Shown here piece by piece: positions 1 through 7,511 of a stretch of 64,000 nt of DNA. Position numbers and translations under genes: made by a program. The notes beneath the pieces were generated by a model. The model did not search any database. It worked only from the letters and a program-made list of their open reading frames with translations, and was not told where the DNA came from. Every line of letters begins with the position of its first letter. Positions within the stretch are counted from its first letter, which is position 1. Origin of the DNA: Streptomyces sp. NBC_00370 (lineage in GTDB: Bacteria; Actinomycetota; Actinomycetes; Streptomycetales; Streptomycetaceae); assembly GCF_036084755.1 (NCBI RefSeq), contig NZ_CP107968.1, positions 6,518,001 to 6,582,000 on the forward strand. Direction: 5' to 3'.

Positions 1-612
1 TGTGTGTACGCGGGCGGTGAGATCCGCTTCGCCGGACGCGACCTGCTCGCCCTGAGCGAGAAGGAACTCTGCGCGATCCGGGGCCATGACATCGCCATGA
101 TCTTCCAGGACCCGATGACCAGCCTCGACCCGCTCCAGCGCGTCGGCACCCAGGTGGCCGAGGTGCTCAGGCACCACAGGGGCGTCTCACGCGCCGAGGC
201 CAAGGAGGCCGCCGTCGCCGCGCTCGACGAGGTCGGCATCCCCGACCCGGAACGCCGCTACCGGCAGTATCCGCACGAGCTGTCCGGCGGCCTCCGGCAG
301 CGCGTGATGATCGCGACGGCGCTGGTGGGCCGGCCGCGCGTGCTCATCGCCGACGAGCCGACCACCGCGCTCGACGTCACCGTGCAGCGGCAGATCCTCG
401 ATCTGCTCGTGGCACTCCAGGAACGGCACGGCATGGCCGTCGTACTGATCACCCACGACCTCGGAGTGGTGGCCGAGACGGCCGACCGGGTCGTCGTCAT
501 GAACGCGGGCCGCGTCGTGGAGAGCGGGGACGTCATGGACGTCTTCGACCACCCCGCCGAGGACTACACACGGCGGTTGCTGGACGCCACCCCACGATTG
601 GAGTCGGCATGA
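1..612 (+). CDS. Oligopeptide/dipeptide ABC transporter ATPase (DppD/OppD type), 5' truncated
   Basis: The reading frame is open from base 1, so the N-terminus with Walker A lies left of the window; 203 residues are visible. Present are the Q-loop (MIFQDPMTSLDP), the ABC signature (LSGGLRQR), Walker B with D-loop (VLIADEPTTALD) and the switch histidine (ITHDLG). This is the layout of the first ATPase of a peptide/opine/nickel-type importer. The stop overlaps the start of the next ATPase (ATGA at 609), so the two subunits are translationally coupled and should form a heterodimer. The permease and binding-protein genes are presumably upstream. Family assignment is firm; the substrate cannot be read from the sequence. 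Confidence 0.93.
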   Translation, partial: CVYAGGEIRFAGRDLLALSEKELCAIRGHDIAMIFQDPMTSLDPLQRVGTQVAEVLRHHRGVSRAEAKEAAVAALDEVGIPDPERRYRQYPHELSGGLRQRVMIATALVGRPRVLIADEPTTALDVTVQRQILDLLVALQERHGMAVVLITHDLGVVAETADRVVVMNAGRVVESGDVMDVFDHPAEDYTRRLLDATPRLESA

Positions 613-1433
613 CGCTGCTCGAACTGGACGGTCTGCGCAAGGAGTTCGGCGGCAGGCCGGCCAATGTGGCGGTCGACGACGTGTCCCTGACCGTGACCGA
701 GGGAGAAACCCTCGCCCTGGTCGGCGAGTCGGGCTGCGGCAAGACCACCCTGACCCGGCTGCTGCTGCGGCTCCTTGAGCCGACCGCCGGAAGCGTACGG
801 TTCGACGGGCAGGACCTCGCCGCCCTGTCACCGGCCCAACTGCGCGCCGTGCGCCGCCAGATGCAGGTGGTGCTGCAGGACCCGTACTCCAGCATGAACC
901 CGCGCATGCGGATCACGGACATCGTCGCCGAGCCGCTGATCACCCACGACCCGGCGGCCCGTGGCCGGCGCGGCAGGGCCCGTACCCGCGAACGCGTCGG
1001 TGAGCTGCTGGAGTCGGTGGGGCTGCCCGCCGCGATCCAGGACCGCTACCCGCACGAGTTCTCCGGCGGCCAGCGCCAGCGCGTCTCGATCGCCCGCGCG
1101 CTCGCCCTCGAACCCCGGCTCGTGGTGCTCGACGAACCCACCAGCGCCCTCGACGTCTCCGTCCAGGCGCAGGTCCTCGATCTGCTGGCGGAACTGCAAC
1201 AGCGGCTCGGACTCACCTACGTCTTCGTCTCGCACAACCTCGCCGTCGTGCGGCAGGTGGCCGACCGGGTCGCCGTCATGCGGCACGGCAAACTGGTGGA
1301 GGTCGGTGCGGCCGCCGACGTCTTCGGCGTTCCGCAGCACCCGTACACCCGGCAGCTGCTCGACGCCGTGCCCGTACCGGACCCGCGCCGTGCCCGCCGC
1401 ACCAGGGACCGCCCGCACACGGAGGCGGTGTAG
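609..1433 (+). CDS. Oligopeptide/dipeptide ABC transporter ATPase (DppF/OppF type)
   Basis: A 274-residue cytoplasmic ATPase, normal length for the family. Walker A is GESGCGKTT (about residues 38-46), then Q-loop VLQDPYSSMNP, signature FSGGQRQR, Walker B LVVLDEPTSALD and switch VSHNLA. The C-terminal HPYTRQLLDAVP segment is the tail typical of peptide-transporter ATPases. It starts at ATG 609 inside the stop of the preceding ATPase gene, so both belong to one operon. The following genes on this strand (creatininase-like, enolase-like, RidA) suggest the imported compound may be degraded here, but a convergent ROK gene intervenes, so that link is inference. Confidence 0.93.
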   Translation: MTLLELDGLRKEFGGRPANVAVDDVSLTVTEGETLALVGESGCGKTTLTRLLLRLLEPTAGSVRFDGQDLAALSPAQLRAVRRQMQVVLQDPYSSMNPRMRITDIVAEPLITHDPAARGRRGRARTRERVGELLESVGLPAAIQDRYPHEFSGGQRQRVSIARALALEPRLVVLDEPTSALDVSVQAQVLDLLAELQQRLGLTYVFVSHNLAVVRQVADRVAVMRHGKLVEVGAAADVFGVPQHPYTRQLLDAVPVPDPRRARRTRDRPHTEAV

Positions 1434-1486
1434 CCGTGGGGCGTCCAGAGGTGACCCGGCCGGCGGCGGCGCGGCCGACGGCCTCC

Positions 1487-2446
1487 CTAGAGGTGGGACA
1501 GCACCAGACCCGCACCGCCCAGCAGCGCCACATCGTCCACCGCGGCGCCGCTCACCAGCACCTGCGGCAGCTCGGCGCCGACCGAGGCGACGTCGGAGCG
1601 CAGCCGCTCCTCGATGAGGGTGCGGAACCGCTCGCCGCCCTCCCGTGCCTCGCCGTGCAGGACGAAAAGGCCCGGAGCGAAGAGCTGCTGGACGTTGATC
1701 AGCCCCAGGGCGACGTTCTCCGCGTACTCCTCGACCGTCCGGCGGGCCGGCTCGTCGTCGCGCTCCACCAGCGCGGCGAGCGTGGCCCCCTCGCCGAGCC
1801 CGGCCGTACGGGCGCGGTCACGCAGCCAGCGGGTGGTGGCCACCGTCTTCCAGCAGCCGCGCCCGCCGCAGGTGCACGCCTCGCCGCTGGCCGACACGGT
1901 CATGTGCGCGCCGCTGCGCCCGCCCGCCGGGGCGAGCACTTCGCCGTCGTACAGGATGCCGACGCCCAGCACCTCGCCGGTCGACACCGAGGCGAACGTA
2001 CGGCGGCCACGCCCCGCGCCGAACCACCGGTCGCCGAGCACCTGGAGTCTGGCCCGGTGCTCGACCCGCACCGGTGCGCCGGTCAGCGCGGCGAGCCGGG
2101 CGGTCACCGGATAGCCGTGCAGTGCCGGTACGTCGTTGACCTCGTTGATCAGACCCGCGGCCGGATCGACGATCCCGGCCGCCGCCACGCCGACCCCGAC
2201 CGGGGCGTAGCCGGCGAAGACCTCGGCGGCCAGCGCGAGCGCCGAGTCGATGTCGGCGGGCAGGGCCGTGCCGGCGTCGTAGGACGCCTCGGCCCTGCGC
2301 AGCACCGTGCCGGACATCGTCAGCACCGCGGCCCGCACCCGTCCGGGCACCAGTTCGACAGCGCCGAGCGTCCGTGGCGGGCGGGGCGCGACAGGACCCG
2401 GCGCGGGCTCGGGCACCAACCGCAACGGAGAACCTTCATGGACCAT
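1487..2446 (-). CDS. ROK family protein (sugar kinase/repressor superfamily) without an HTH
   Basis: A 319-residue protein with the ROK zinc signature around GEACTCGGRGCWKT (CxCGxxGC). The N-terminal phosphate motif, normally DxGGTK in true kinases, is degenerate here (AVELVPGRVRAAVL), as in NagC/Mlc-type ROK repressors, yet no winged-helix domain precedes it: about 28 low-complexity Pro-rich residues come first. It may be an HTH-less repressor relative or an inactive kinase. It starts at ATG 2446, divergent from the creatininase-like gene (start 2488), leaving about 40 bp for both promoters. A role in controlling the neighbouring hydrolase operon is inference. Confidence 0.8.
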   Translation of the reverse strand: MVHEGSPLRLVPEPAPGPVAPRPPRTLGAVELVPGRVRAAVLTMSGTVLRRAEASYDAGTALPADIDSALALAAEVFAGYAPVGVGVAAAGIVDPAAGLINEVNDVPALHGYPVTARLAALTGAPVRVEHRARLQVLGDRWFGAGRGRRTFASVSTGEVLGVGILYDGEVLAPAGGRSGAHMTVSASGEACTCGGRGCWKTVATTRWLRDRARTAGLGEGATLAALVERDDEPARRTVEEYAENVALGLINVQQLFAPGLFVLHGEAREGGERFRTLIEERLRSDVASVGAELPQVLVSGAAVDDVALLGGAGLVLSHL

Positions 2447-2487
2447 GCGCCGACTCTGCCACGACAGTGTTTCCAGGGGGTAGCGCT

Positions 2488-3279
2488 GTGAGAGATCTGA
2501 CCGGGCTGACCTGGCGCGAAGTGCGCGGATCCGGCGAGCGCGGGATCGCGCTGCTGCCCATCGGATCGCAGGAGCAGCACGCCGCCCACCTGCCGATGGG
2601 CACCGACACCCTCCTCGCGGAGGCCGTGCTGGACGGGGCTGCGGCGCTGCTCGCCGACGACCCGACGGCGTCGGAACTGGTGCGGCTGCCCGCCCTGCCG
2701 TTCGGCCACAGCCCGCACCACCTGTTCGCCGCGGCCGTCTCGCTGTCGGCCGCCACCCTCGGCGCCGTCCTGGACGACGTACTGGACTCGCTGGTGACCA
2801 GCGGCTACCGGCGGATCATGGTCGTCAACGGCCACGGCGGCAACGACGAGATCATGCGGCTGGCCGTGAAGCGCTTCGCGCTGCGGGCCGACGTGACCGT
2901 CGCCGCCTGCTCGTACTGGACGGTCACGGCCGGCGACGGTGAGCCGGACGGGGCGAGGCCCGAGGTCACGCCCGGCCACGCGGGCTGGTTCGAGACCTCC
3001 CTGATGCTCGCCGCCCACCCGGAACTCGTCCGTACCCCGGTCGCGGCCAGGGCCCCGGTCGAGCCACCACCGCTTTTCGACAACCCGCCGTATCCGGGCC
3101 TGACCGTGGAGCGCCACGGCGAATGGGCTCGGGTCGGCGGATCGACCGACGACGCCTCCGGCGCCGACGCCACCGCGGGGCGCCGGCTGCTGGACGACAG
3201 GGCCCGGGGACTCGCCCGGGCGATCCGTGCGTTCGACGCGGCCACCATCCCAGCTGAGGAGAAGAATGAAGATCACTGA
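2488..3279 (+). CDS. Creatininase family amidohydrolase
   Basis: A 263-residue hydrolase of the creatininase/MftE superfamily, which are Zn/Mn enzymes that open cyclic amides or cleave formamides. Family marks seen are LPIGSQEQHAAHLPMGTDT near the N-terminus (Glu and His metal ligands), VNGHGGN mid-protein and HAGWFETS, close to the usual HAGExETS. GTG 2488 is chosen because GGGGG lies about 8 bases upstream and the protein then begins just before the conserved core. The next gene starts inside its 3' end (14-base overlap), so it heads a three-gene unit with an enolase-superfamily enzyme and RidA. A cyclic amide or lactam substrate would fit, but this is inference. Confidence 0.88.
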   Translation: MRDLTGLTWREVRGSGERGIALLPIGSQEQHAAHLPMGTDTLLAEAVLDGAAALLADDPTASELVRLPALPFGHSPHHLFAAAVSLSAATLGAVLDDVLDSLVTSGYRRIMVVNGHGGNDEIMRLAVKRFALRADVTVAACSYWTVTAGDGEPDGARPEVTPGHAGWFETSLMLAAHPELVRTPVAARAPVEPPPLFDNPPYPGLTVERHGEWARVGGSTDDASGADATAGRRLLDDRARGLARAIRAFDAATIPAEEKNEDH

Positions 3280-4393
3280 CGTCGACGTATGGGTGGTCAA
3301 CCTGCCCCTGATCAACCCGTTCACCAGCTCTTTCGAGACGAAGACCGGGGAGACCAGGACCGTGGTGCGGATCCGCACCGACGACGGGGTCGAGGGCTGG
3401 GGCGAGACGATGTGGGGCCGTCCGGTCGCCGCGATCGTCCGGGCGATGGCCGACGATCTGATCGGCACCAGCCCGTTCGCCCTGGAGAGCTTCCACCGCA
3501 AGCAGCACATGGTGCCCTTCTTCCACGGCTACCTCGGGTACGCGGCGATCGCCGCCCTCGACGTGGCCTGCTGGGACGCCATGGGCAAGGCCACAGGACA
3601 GTCCCTCACCGACCTGCTGGGCGGGCCGGTACGGGACGAGGTGCCCATCACCGCTCTGGTGACCCGCGCCGACGCGCCGGGCGCGAGCGCCGACGCCCTG
3701 CCGGGACAGCTCGCCGAGCACGCGACCCGCGTGGTCGAGGAAGGCGGCTTCAGCGCCGTCAAGCTCAAGGGCACCACCGATGTCGCGGGCGACGTGGCCA
3801 TCCTGCGGGCGCTGCGCGCCGCCCTGCCCACCGTCAATCTGCGGGTGGACCCGAACGCGGCCTGGTCGGTCCCCGACTCGGTGCGCGCCGGGATCGCCCT
3901 CGAAGAGCTGGACCTCGAATATCTGGAGGACCCCTGCGTCGGTATCGAGGGCATGAGCCAGGTGAAGGCGAAGGTCCGGATACCGCTGTGCACCAACATG
4001 TGCGTCGTACGGTTCGAGGACTTCGCCCCCGCGATGCGGCTCAACGCGGTCGACGTCATCCACGGCGACGTCTACAAGTGGGGCGGCATCGCGGCCACCA
4101 AGGCGCTCGCAGCGCACTGCGAGACGTTCGGACTCGGCATGAACCTGCACAGCGGTGGTGAGCTGGGCATCGCGACGGCGGCGCATCTCGCGGTCGTCTC
4201 CAGCACCCCCGTGCTCTCCCGCGCGATCGACAGCATGTACTACCTGCACGCGGACGACATCATCGAGCCGCTGCACCTCGCGGACGGCCGTCTGCGGGTG
4301 CCGACAGGACCCGGCCTGGGGGTGAGCGTGGACGAGGAGAAGCTGCGCCACTTCGCCGGGGTCAACGAGCGGGAAGGCGATCTGACCGGATGA
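3266..4393 (+). CDS. Enolase superfamily enzyme (mandelate racemase/muconate-lactonizing type)
   Basis: A 375-residue enzyme with the N-terminal capping domain and C-terminal barrel of the MR/MLE group. These enzymes abstract a proton alpha to a carboxylate to racemise, dehydrate or cycloisomerise an acid. Visible elements are the KxK motif (AVKLKG), the metal ligands at RVDPNAAW and EYLEDP, a third acidic region (HGDVYKWGG) and HSGGELG near the C-terminal strand. ATG 3266 follows GAGGAGAA closely and overlaps the creatininase-like gene. The last codon overlaps the RidA start (ATGA). The reaction cannot be specified; muconate cycloisomerase-like or acid dehydratase chemistry are both possible. 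Confidence 0.9.
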   Translation: MKITDVDVWVVNLPLINPFTSSFETKTGETRTVVRIRTDDGVEGWGETMWGRPVAAIVRAMADDLIGTSPFALESFHRKQHMVPFFHGYLGYAAIAALDVACWDAMGKATGQSLTDLLGGPVRDEVPITALVTRADAPGASADALPGQLAEHATRVVEEGGFSAVKLKGTTDVAGDVAILRALRAALPTVNLRVDPNAAWSVPDSVRAGIALEELDLEYLEDPCVGIEGMSQVKAKVRIPLCTNMCVVRFEDFAPAMRLNAVDVIHGDVYKWGGIAATKALAAHCETFGLGMNLHSGGELGIATAAHLAVVSSTPVLSRAIDSMYYLHADDIIEPLHLADGRLRVPTGPGLGVSVDEEKLRHFAGVNEREGDLTG

Positions 4394-4800
4394 CTTCTGA
4401 CTGGACGAGTTCTGATCGGGTGAGCAAGGAAGCGGTACACACGGAGCGGGCGCCCCAGCCGGCCGGGGCCTACAGCCAGGGCGTGGTGGCGGGCGGCTTC
4501 CTCTACACGGCGGGGTTCGGCCCCAAGGACCCGGCGACCGGAGAGGTGCCCGAGCAGGTCGGGGACCAGACCCGGCAGGTGCTCAAGAACGTCTCGGCGG
4601 TGCTGGCCGAGCGCGGCCTCACCCTGGACGACGTCGTCAAGGTGACGGTGCATCTGCAGCATCTGCGGCGGGACTTCGCCGAGTACGACGCGGCCTACCG
4701 GACGTTCTTCGCCGAGCCCTACCCGGTCCGTACGACGGTGGGCTCCGACCTGATGAACATCCTCGTGGAGATCGACGTCGTGGCCGTCCTGCCGGACTGA
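4390..4800 (+). CDS. RidA/YjgF/UK114 family protein
   Basis: A 136-residue Rid protein, the usual size plus a short N-terminal extension. RidA enzymes hydrolyse reactive enamine/imine intermediates to ketones and ammonia and act as trimers. Family features are the PAGAYSQGVVAGGFLYTAG opening, the central amphipathic helices and PVRTTVGS, which keeps the arginine that binds the substrate carboxylate. It starts with an ATGA overlap on the enolase-superfamily gene and is last in the unit. Its presence hints that an enamine or imine forms in this pathway, which fits a nitrogen-containing substrate. Confidence 0.92.
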   Translation: MTSDWTSSDRVSKEAVHTERAPQPAGAYSQGVVAGGFLYTAGFGPKDPATGEVPEQVGDQTRQVLKNVSAVLAERGLTLDDVVKVTVHLQHLRRDFAEYDAAYRTFFAEPYPVRTTVGSDLMNILVEIDVVAVLPD

Positions 4801-4829
4801 CCCTCTCCGGCCTTACTGAGCCTGTGCGG

Positions 4830-4869
4830 CCTGACGGCCCGTCGCGCTTCGGTGCGGCGGGCCGTCAGG
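4830..4869. terminator. Bidirectional hairpin terminator between RidA and xdhC genes
   Basis: Two 12-base arms, CCTGACGGCCCG (4830-4841) and CGGGCCGTCAGG (4858-4869), pair perfectly, and the stem extends inward around a GCTTCGGT-type loop. It lies just after the RidA stop and overlaps the last codon of xdhC on the other strand, so it can end both convergent transcripts. No U-tract follows. Confidence 0.75.
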
Positions 4870-6049
4870 CTTCCACCTTCGGCGCCGTCAGGTCCCGGTG
4901 TATCCCGCCCGACAGCTCGGAGAGCCGGCGGCCCGTGCCGCCCCAGCGGGTGGCGATGATCTCGGCCGCGATGGAGACCGCCGTCTCCTCCGGGGTACGG
5001 GCGCCCAGGTCCAGCCCGATGGGGGAGGCCAGCCGCGCCAGGTCCGCCTCGCCCACCCCCTCCTCGCGGAGCCGGGCCAGCCGGTCCTCGTGCGTACGCC
5101 GGCTGCCCATCACCCCGAGATAGCCGGCCGGGGTACGCAACGCGGCCAGCAGCAGCGGGATGTCGAACTTGGGGTCGTGCGTGAGCACACACACCACCGT
5201 CCGCTCGTCGACCACCGTCCGCGCCAGATAGTCGTGCGGCCAGGCACGGACGACCTCGTCGGCGGCGGGGAACCGCTCGGGCGTCGCGAACGCGGGACGC
5301 GCGTCGCACACCGTCACGCGATAGCCGAGGAAGGCGCCCATCCGGGCGGTCGCGGCCGCGTAGTCGATCGCACCGAAGACCAGCATCCGCGCGGGCGGCC
5401 GGAACGCCTGGATGAAGACCGCCACGTCGTCCATCCTGCGCTGGCCGCGCGCCCCGTAATGCCGCCGTACGGCCGGAGTGCCCTGCGCGAGCAGTCCCCG
5501 GGCGTCGTCGGCCACCGCGCGGTCGAGCCAGGGATGGCCCAGCGAGCCGTCGGCCGACCCGCCCTCGATTCCTGTCCCTGTCCCTGTCCCCGCTCCGGTC
5601 TCTGTTCTGATCACGAGCTGAGCGCCCAGCGGGGCCGATCCCGCCGTCACGGTGGCCACGGCGACCGGCTCTCCTCGCTCGACGGCGTCCAGCAGGTCCA
5701 GCAGACCGGGCGTGGGGGCCGACCCGCCGCGCGGCTCGGTCCCGTACGGCCGGATCAGGACCTCCAGCGTGCCGCCACAGGTCAGGCCCACGGCGAACGC
5801 GTCCCCGTCGCTGATCCCGTACGTCTCCGTCCGCGCCTCGCCGCTCGCCAGCACCTCCGTCGCCGCTTCGTACAGCGCTCCCTCCACACAGCCGCCGGAG
5901 ACGCTGCCGACGACGCGCCCGTCGTCGGCAACCGCCATCGCGGCGCCCGGACCGCGCGGCGCGCTGCCGCGTACGCCGACGACGGTGGCCAGGGCGAACG
6001 GCGTTCCCGTGCGCAGCAGTTCGCGCAGCTGGGGGGTGATCTCACGCAT
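4865..6049 (-). CDS. xdhC: XdhC family molybdenum hydroxylase maturation protein
   Basis: A 394-residue XdhC/CoxI protein. These proteins bind molybdenum cofactor, protect and sulfurate it with a desulfurase, and insert it into xanthine dehydrogenase-type enzymes. The N-terminal domain shows GSAPRGPGAAM and GSVSGGCVEGALYE; the C-terminal Rossmann domain shows MLVFGAIDYAAAT, VLTHDPKFD and GVMGSRRTHEDR. The domains are joined by a Gly-Thr-rich linker encoded by a CCTGTC hexanucleotide repeat. ATG 6049 is preferred because GGAGGG sits 8 bases upstream; it overlaps the ubiX stop by 8 bases. The client is presumably the molybdenum hydroxylase encoded at 9401-13154. Confidence 0.92.
   Translation of the reverse strand: MREITPQLRELLRTGTPFALATVVGVRGSAPRGPGAAMAVADDGRVVGSVSGGCVEGALYEAATEVLASGEARTETYGISDGDAFAVGLTCGGTLEVLIRPYGTEPRGGSAPTPGLLDLLDAVERGEPVAVATVTAGSAPLGAQLVIRTETGAGTGTGTGIEGGSADGSLGHPWLDRAVADDARGLLAQGTPAVRRHYGARGQRRMDDVAVFIQAFRPPARMLVFGAIDYAAATARMGAFLGYRVTVCDARPAFATPERFPAADEVVRAWPHDYLARTVVDERTVVCVLTHDPKFDIPLLLAALRTPAGYLGVMGSRRTHEDRLARLREEGVGEADLARLASPIGLDLGARTPEETAVSIAAEIIATRWGGTGRRLSELSGGIHRDLTAPKVEA
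5571..5590. repeat. Hexanucleotide tandem repeat (CCTGTC)x3 in xdhC linker
   Basis: Three full CCTGTC units plus two bases, read on the minus strand as alternating Gly-Thr codons in the XdhC interdomain linker. The unit is a multiple of three, so slippage would change linker length without shifting frame. Confidence 0.8.
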
Positions 6050-6701
6050 CGTCGTCTCCCTCCGTGCGTGCCGCACCGAGCGTGCCGCTCCAGCGCGTGT
6101 ACAGCGTGTGCGGCACGTCGATCACGTCGAGCACCTTGCCCGCGACGAAATCAATCAGCTGCTGGATGTCCTGCCCGCCCGCGTAGAAGCCGGGCGAGGC
6201 AGGCAGGATCACGGCTCCCTCACCCGACAGGTCGGCCATCTGCTGGAGGGTGACCCGGCGCAGCGGCGCCTCACGCGGCACGATCACCAGCCGTCTGCGT
6301 TCCTTGAGCGTGACGTCGGCCGCCCGCTGCACGAGATCCTTGCTCATGCCCGTGGCGACCCCGGCGACCACCGCCGTCGTCGCCGGCACGATCACCATGC
6401 CGCGCGTGCGGTAACTGCCGCTGGCCGGGCCCGCGGTGAAGTCGTTCTCCTTCCACACCCTCATGTCACCGGGGTCGCGGCCGAGGAACGCCTTGACGTC
6501 CGTCTCCCACTGCGCCTCGCGGAACGTCAGCCCCGTCTCGTCTAGCATGGTCAGCCGGGCGGCCTTGCTGACCACGAGGTCGACGGGTTGATCCGCGTCC
6601 AGCAGACCCCGGACGACCGCCGCCGCGTAGGGCGTCCCGCTCGCCCCTGTGACGGCGACGACCCAGGGGATCCTGGCTGTGGTGCGGTGACGGTCGTCCA
6701 T
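6042..6701 (-). CDS. ubiX: UbiX family flavin prenyltransferase
   Basis: A 219-residue flavoprotein of the UbiX/Pad1 family, which joins dimethylallyl phosphate to FMN to make prenylated FMN, the cofactor of UbiD decarboxylases. Hallmarks are VVAVTGASGTPYA at the N-terminus (nucleotide-binding GASG), VVSKAA, and the central block VIVPATTAVVAGVATGMSKDL followed by RRLVIVPREAPL. ATG 6701 is the first start ahead of the conserved core. The stop overlaps the xdhC start, forming a two-gene unit for cofactor supply. Its partner is the UbiD decarboxylase gene at 13984-15441. Confidence 0.94.
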   Translation of the reverse strand: MDDRHRTTARIPWVVAVTGASGTPYAAAVVRGLLDADQPVDLVVSKAARLTMLDETGLTFREAQWETDVKAFLGRDPGDMRVWKENDFTAGPASGSYRTRGMVIVPATTAVVAGVATGMSKDLVQRAADVTLKERRRLVIVPREAPLRRVTLQQMADLSGEGAVILPASPGFYAGGQDIQQLIDFVAGKVLDVIDVPHTLYTRWSGTLGAARTEGDDDA

Positions 6702-6743
6702 GGCGGGACCTTTCACGGTAGGGCGACGAGGGGATGCACGGCA

Positions 6744-7511
6744 GTGGCGGTGGACGAGGCGGCGGGCAGCTCCCGGGCGGAACAGTCGAGGGACGTGCTC
6801 GCCGGATCGGGCCTGACCGCGGGGGAGCGCGAGATCCTGCGCGTCCTCGGCAGGGCCGAGGACCCCGACAGCGTCGGGGCGCAGATCCTGCTCTCCGTCG
6901 GCGCGGCCATCATCGAGGGCCGGCTGAAGCCCGGCGACGACCTCAACTCCGTAGAGCTCGCACGGCGGTTCAGCAGCAGCAGGACCCCGGTGAGGGAGGC
7001 GCTCGCCACCCTCGAACGGGAAGGCCTCGTCGAGATCGCCGCCCGCAAACGGCCCCGGGTGCGCCGGCTCGGTATCGAAGAGGTGCGGGAGATATACGAG
7101 CTGCGCGGTGAGCTGTACGGGCTGGTGAGCCGCCGTATCGTCGCCCGCTGCTCCGACCGGGACCTGGACGAACTGCGCAGCGCCCAGGACGACTTGGAAG
7201 AGGCCGCTGCCGCCGACGACCTGGACGGGTACTTCTGGGCCAATGTCGCGTTCCGCAACACCGAGGCGCGGCTGGCGGCCAATGAGACCGTACGCGACGT
7301 CCTCGACTCGGTCGGCGTCAGGACGCTCCAGCTGCGCCACCTCAGCCTCTCGCTGCCTGGTCGTGTTGCTACCTCGGTCGCCGACCACCGCCGGCTGCTC
7401 CAGGCGTACGAGGACCGGGAGGGGCCGCTGGCCGCCGCCCTCACGCGCTCCATCGTGCACCGTGGTCTCGCGGCGGTCGAACGCTCGGGGTGGCCGGGCT
7501 TCCCGCGCTGA
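6744..7511 (+). CDS. GntR family regulator, FCD subfamily (GntR-1)
   Basis: A 255-residue regulator with an N-terminal winged helix (IIEGRLKPGDDLNSVELARRF, then SSSRTPVREALATLEREG) and a C-terminal all-helical FCD ligand domain. GTG 6744 has GAGGGG upstream; it is divergent from ubiX with only 42 bp between starts. The protein is clearly paralogous to the GntR encoded at 13223-13987: both share DDLNSVELAR, SSRTPVREAL and LQLRHLSLS through to the C-terminal ERSGW. Its 3' end overlaps the convergent amidohydrolase gene by 71 bases. It probably senses a pathway acid and controls one or both minus-strand units. Confidence 0.92.
   Translation: MAVDEAAGSSRAEQSRDVLAGSGLTAGEREILRVLGRAEDPDSVGAQILLSVGAAIIEGRLKPGDDLNSVELARRFSSSRTPVREALATLEREGLVEIAARKRPRVRRLGIEEVREIYELRGELYGLVSRRIVARCSDRDLDELRSAQDDLEEAAAADDLDGYFWANVAFRNTEARLAANETVRDVLDSVGVRTLQLRHLSLSLPGRVATSVADHRRLLQAYEDREGPLAAALTRSIVHRGLAAVERSGWPGFPR

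Noticed and set aside
2966..4351. A 461-codon minus-strand frame opposite the enolase-superfamily gene
   Set aside because: Composition is that of a GC-rich shadow; the plus strand shows catalytic motifs.
5571..5590. Short tandem repeats (here and at 13181, 37309, 41568) as CRISPR-like arrays
   Set aside because: Units are 6-30 bp with no unique spacers and lie in or next to coding sequence.
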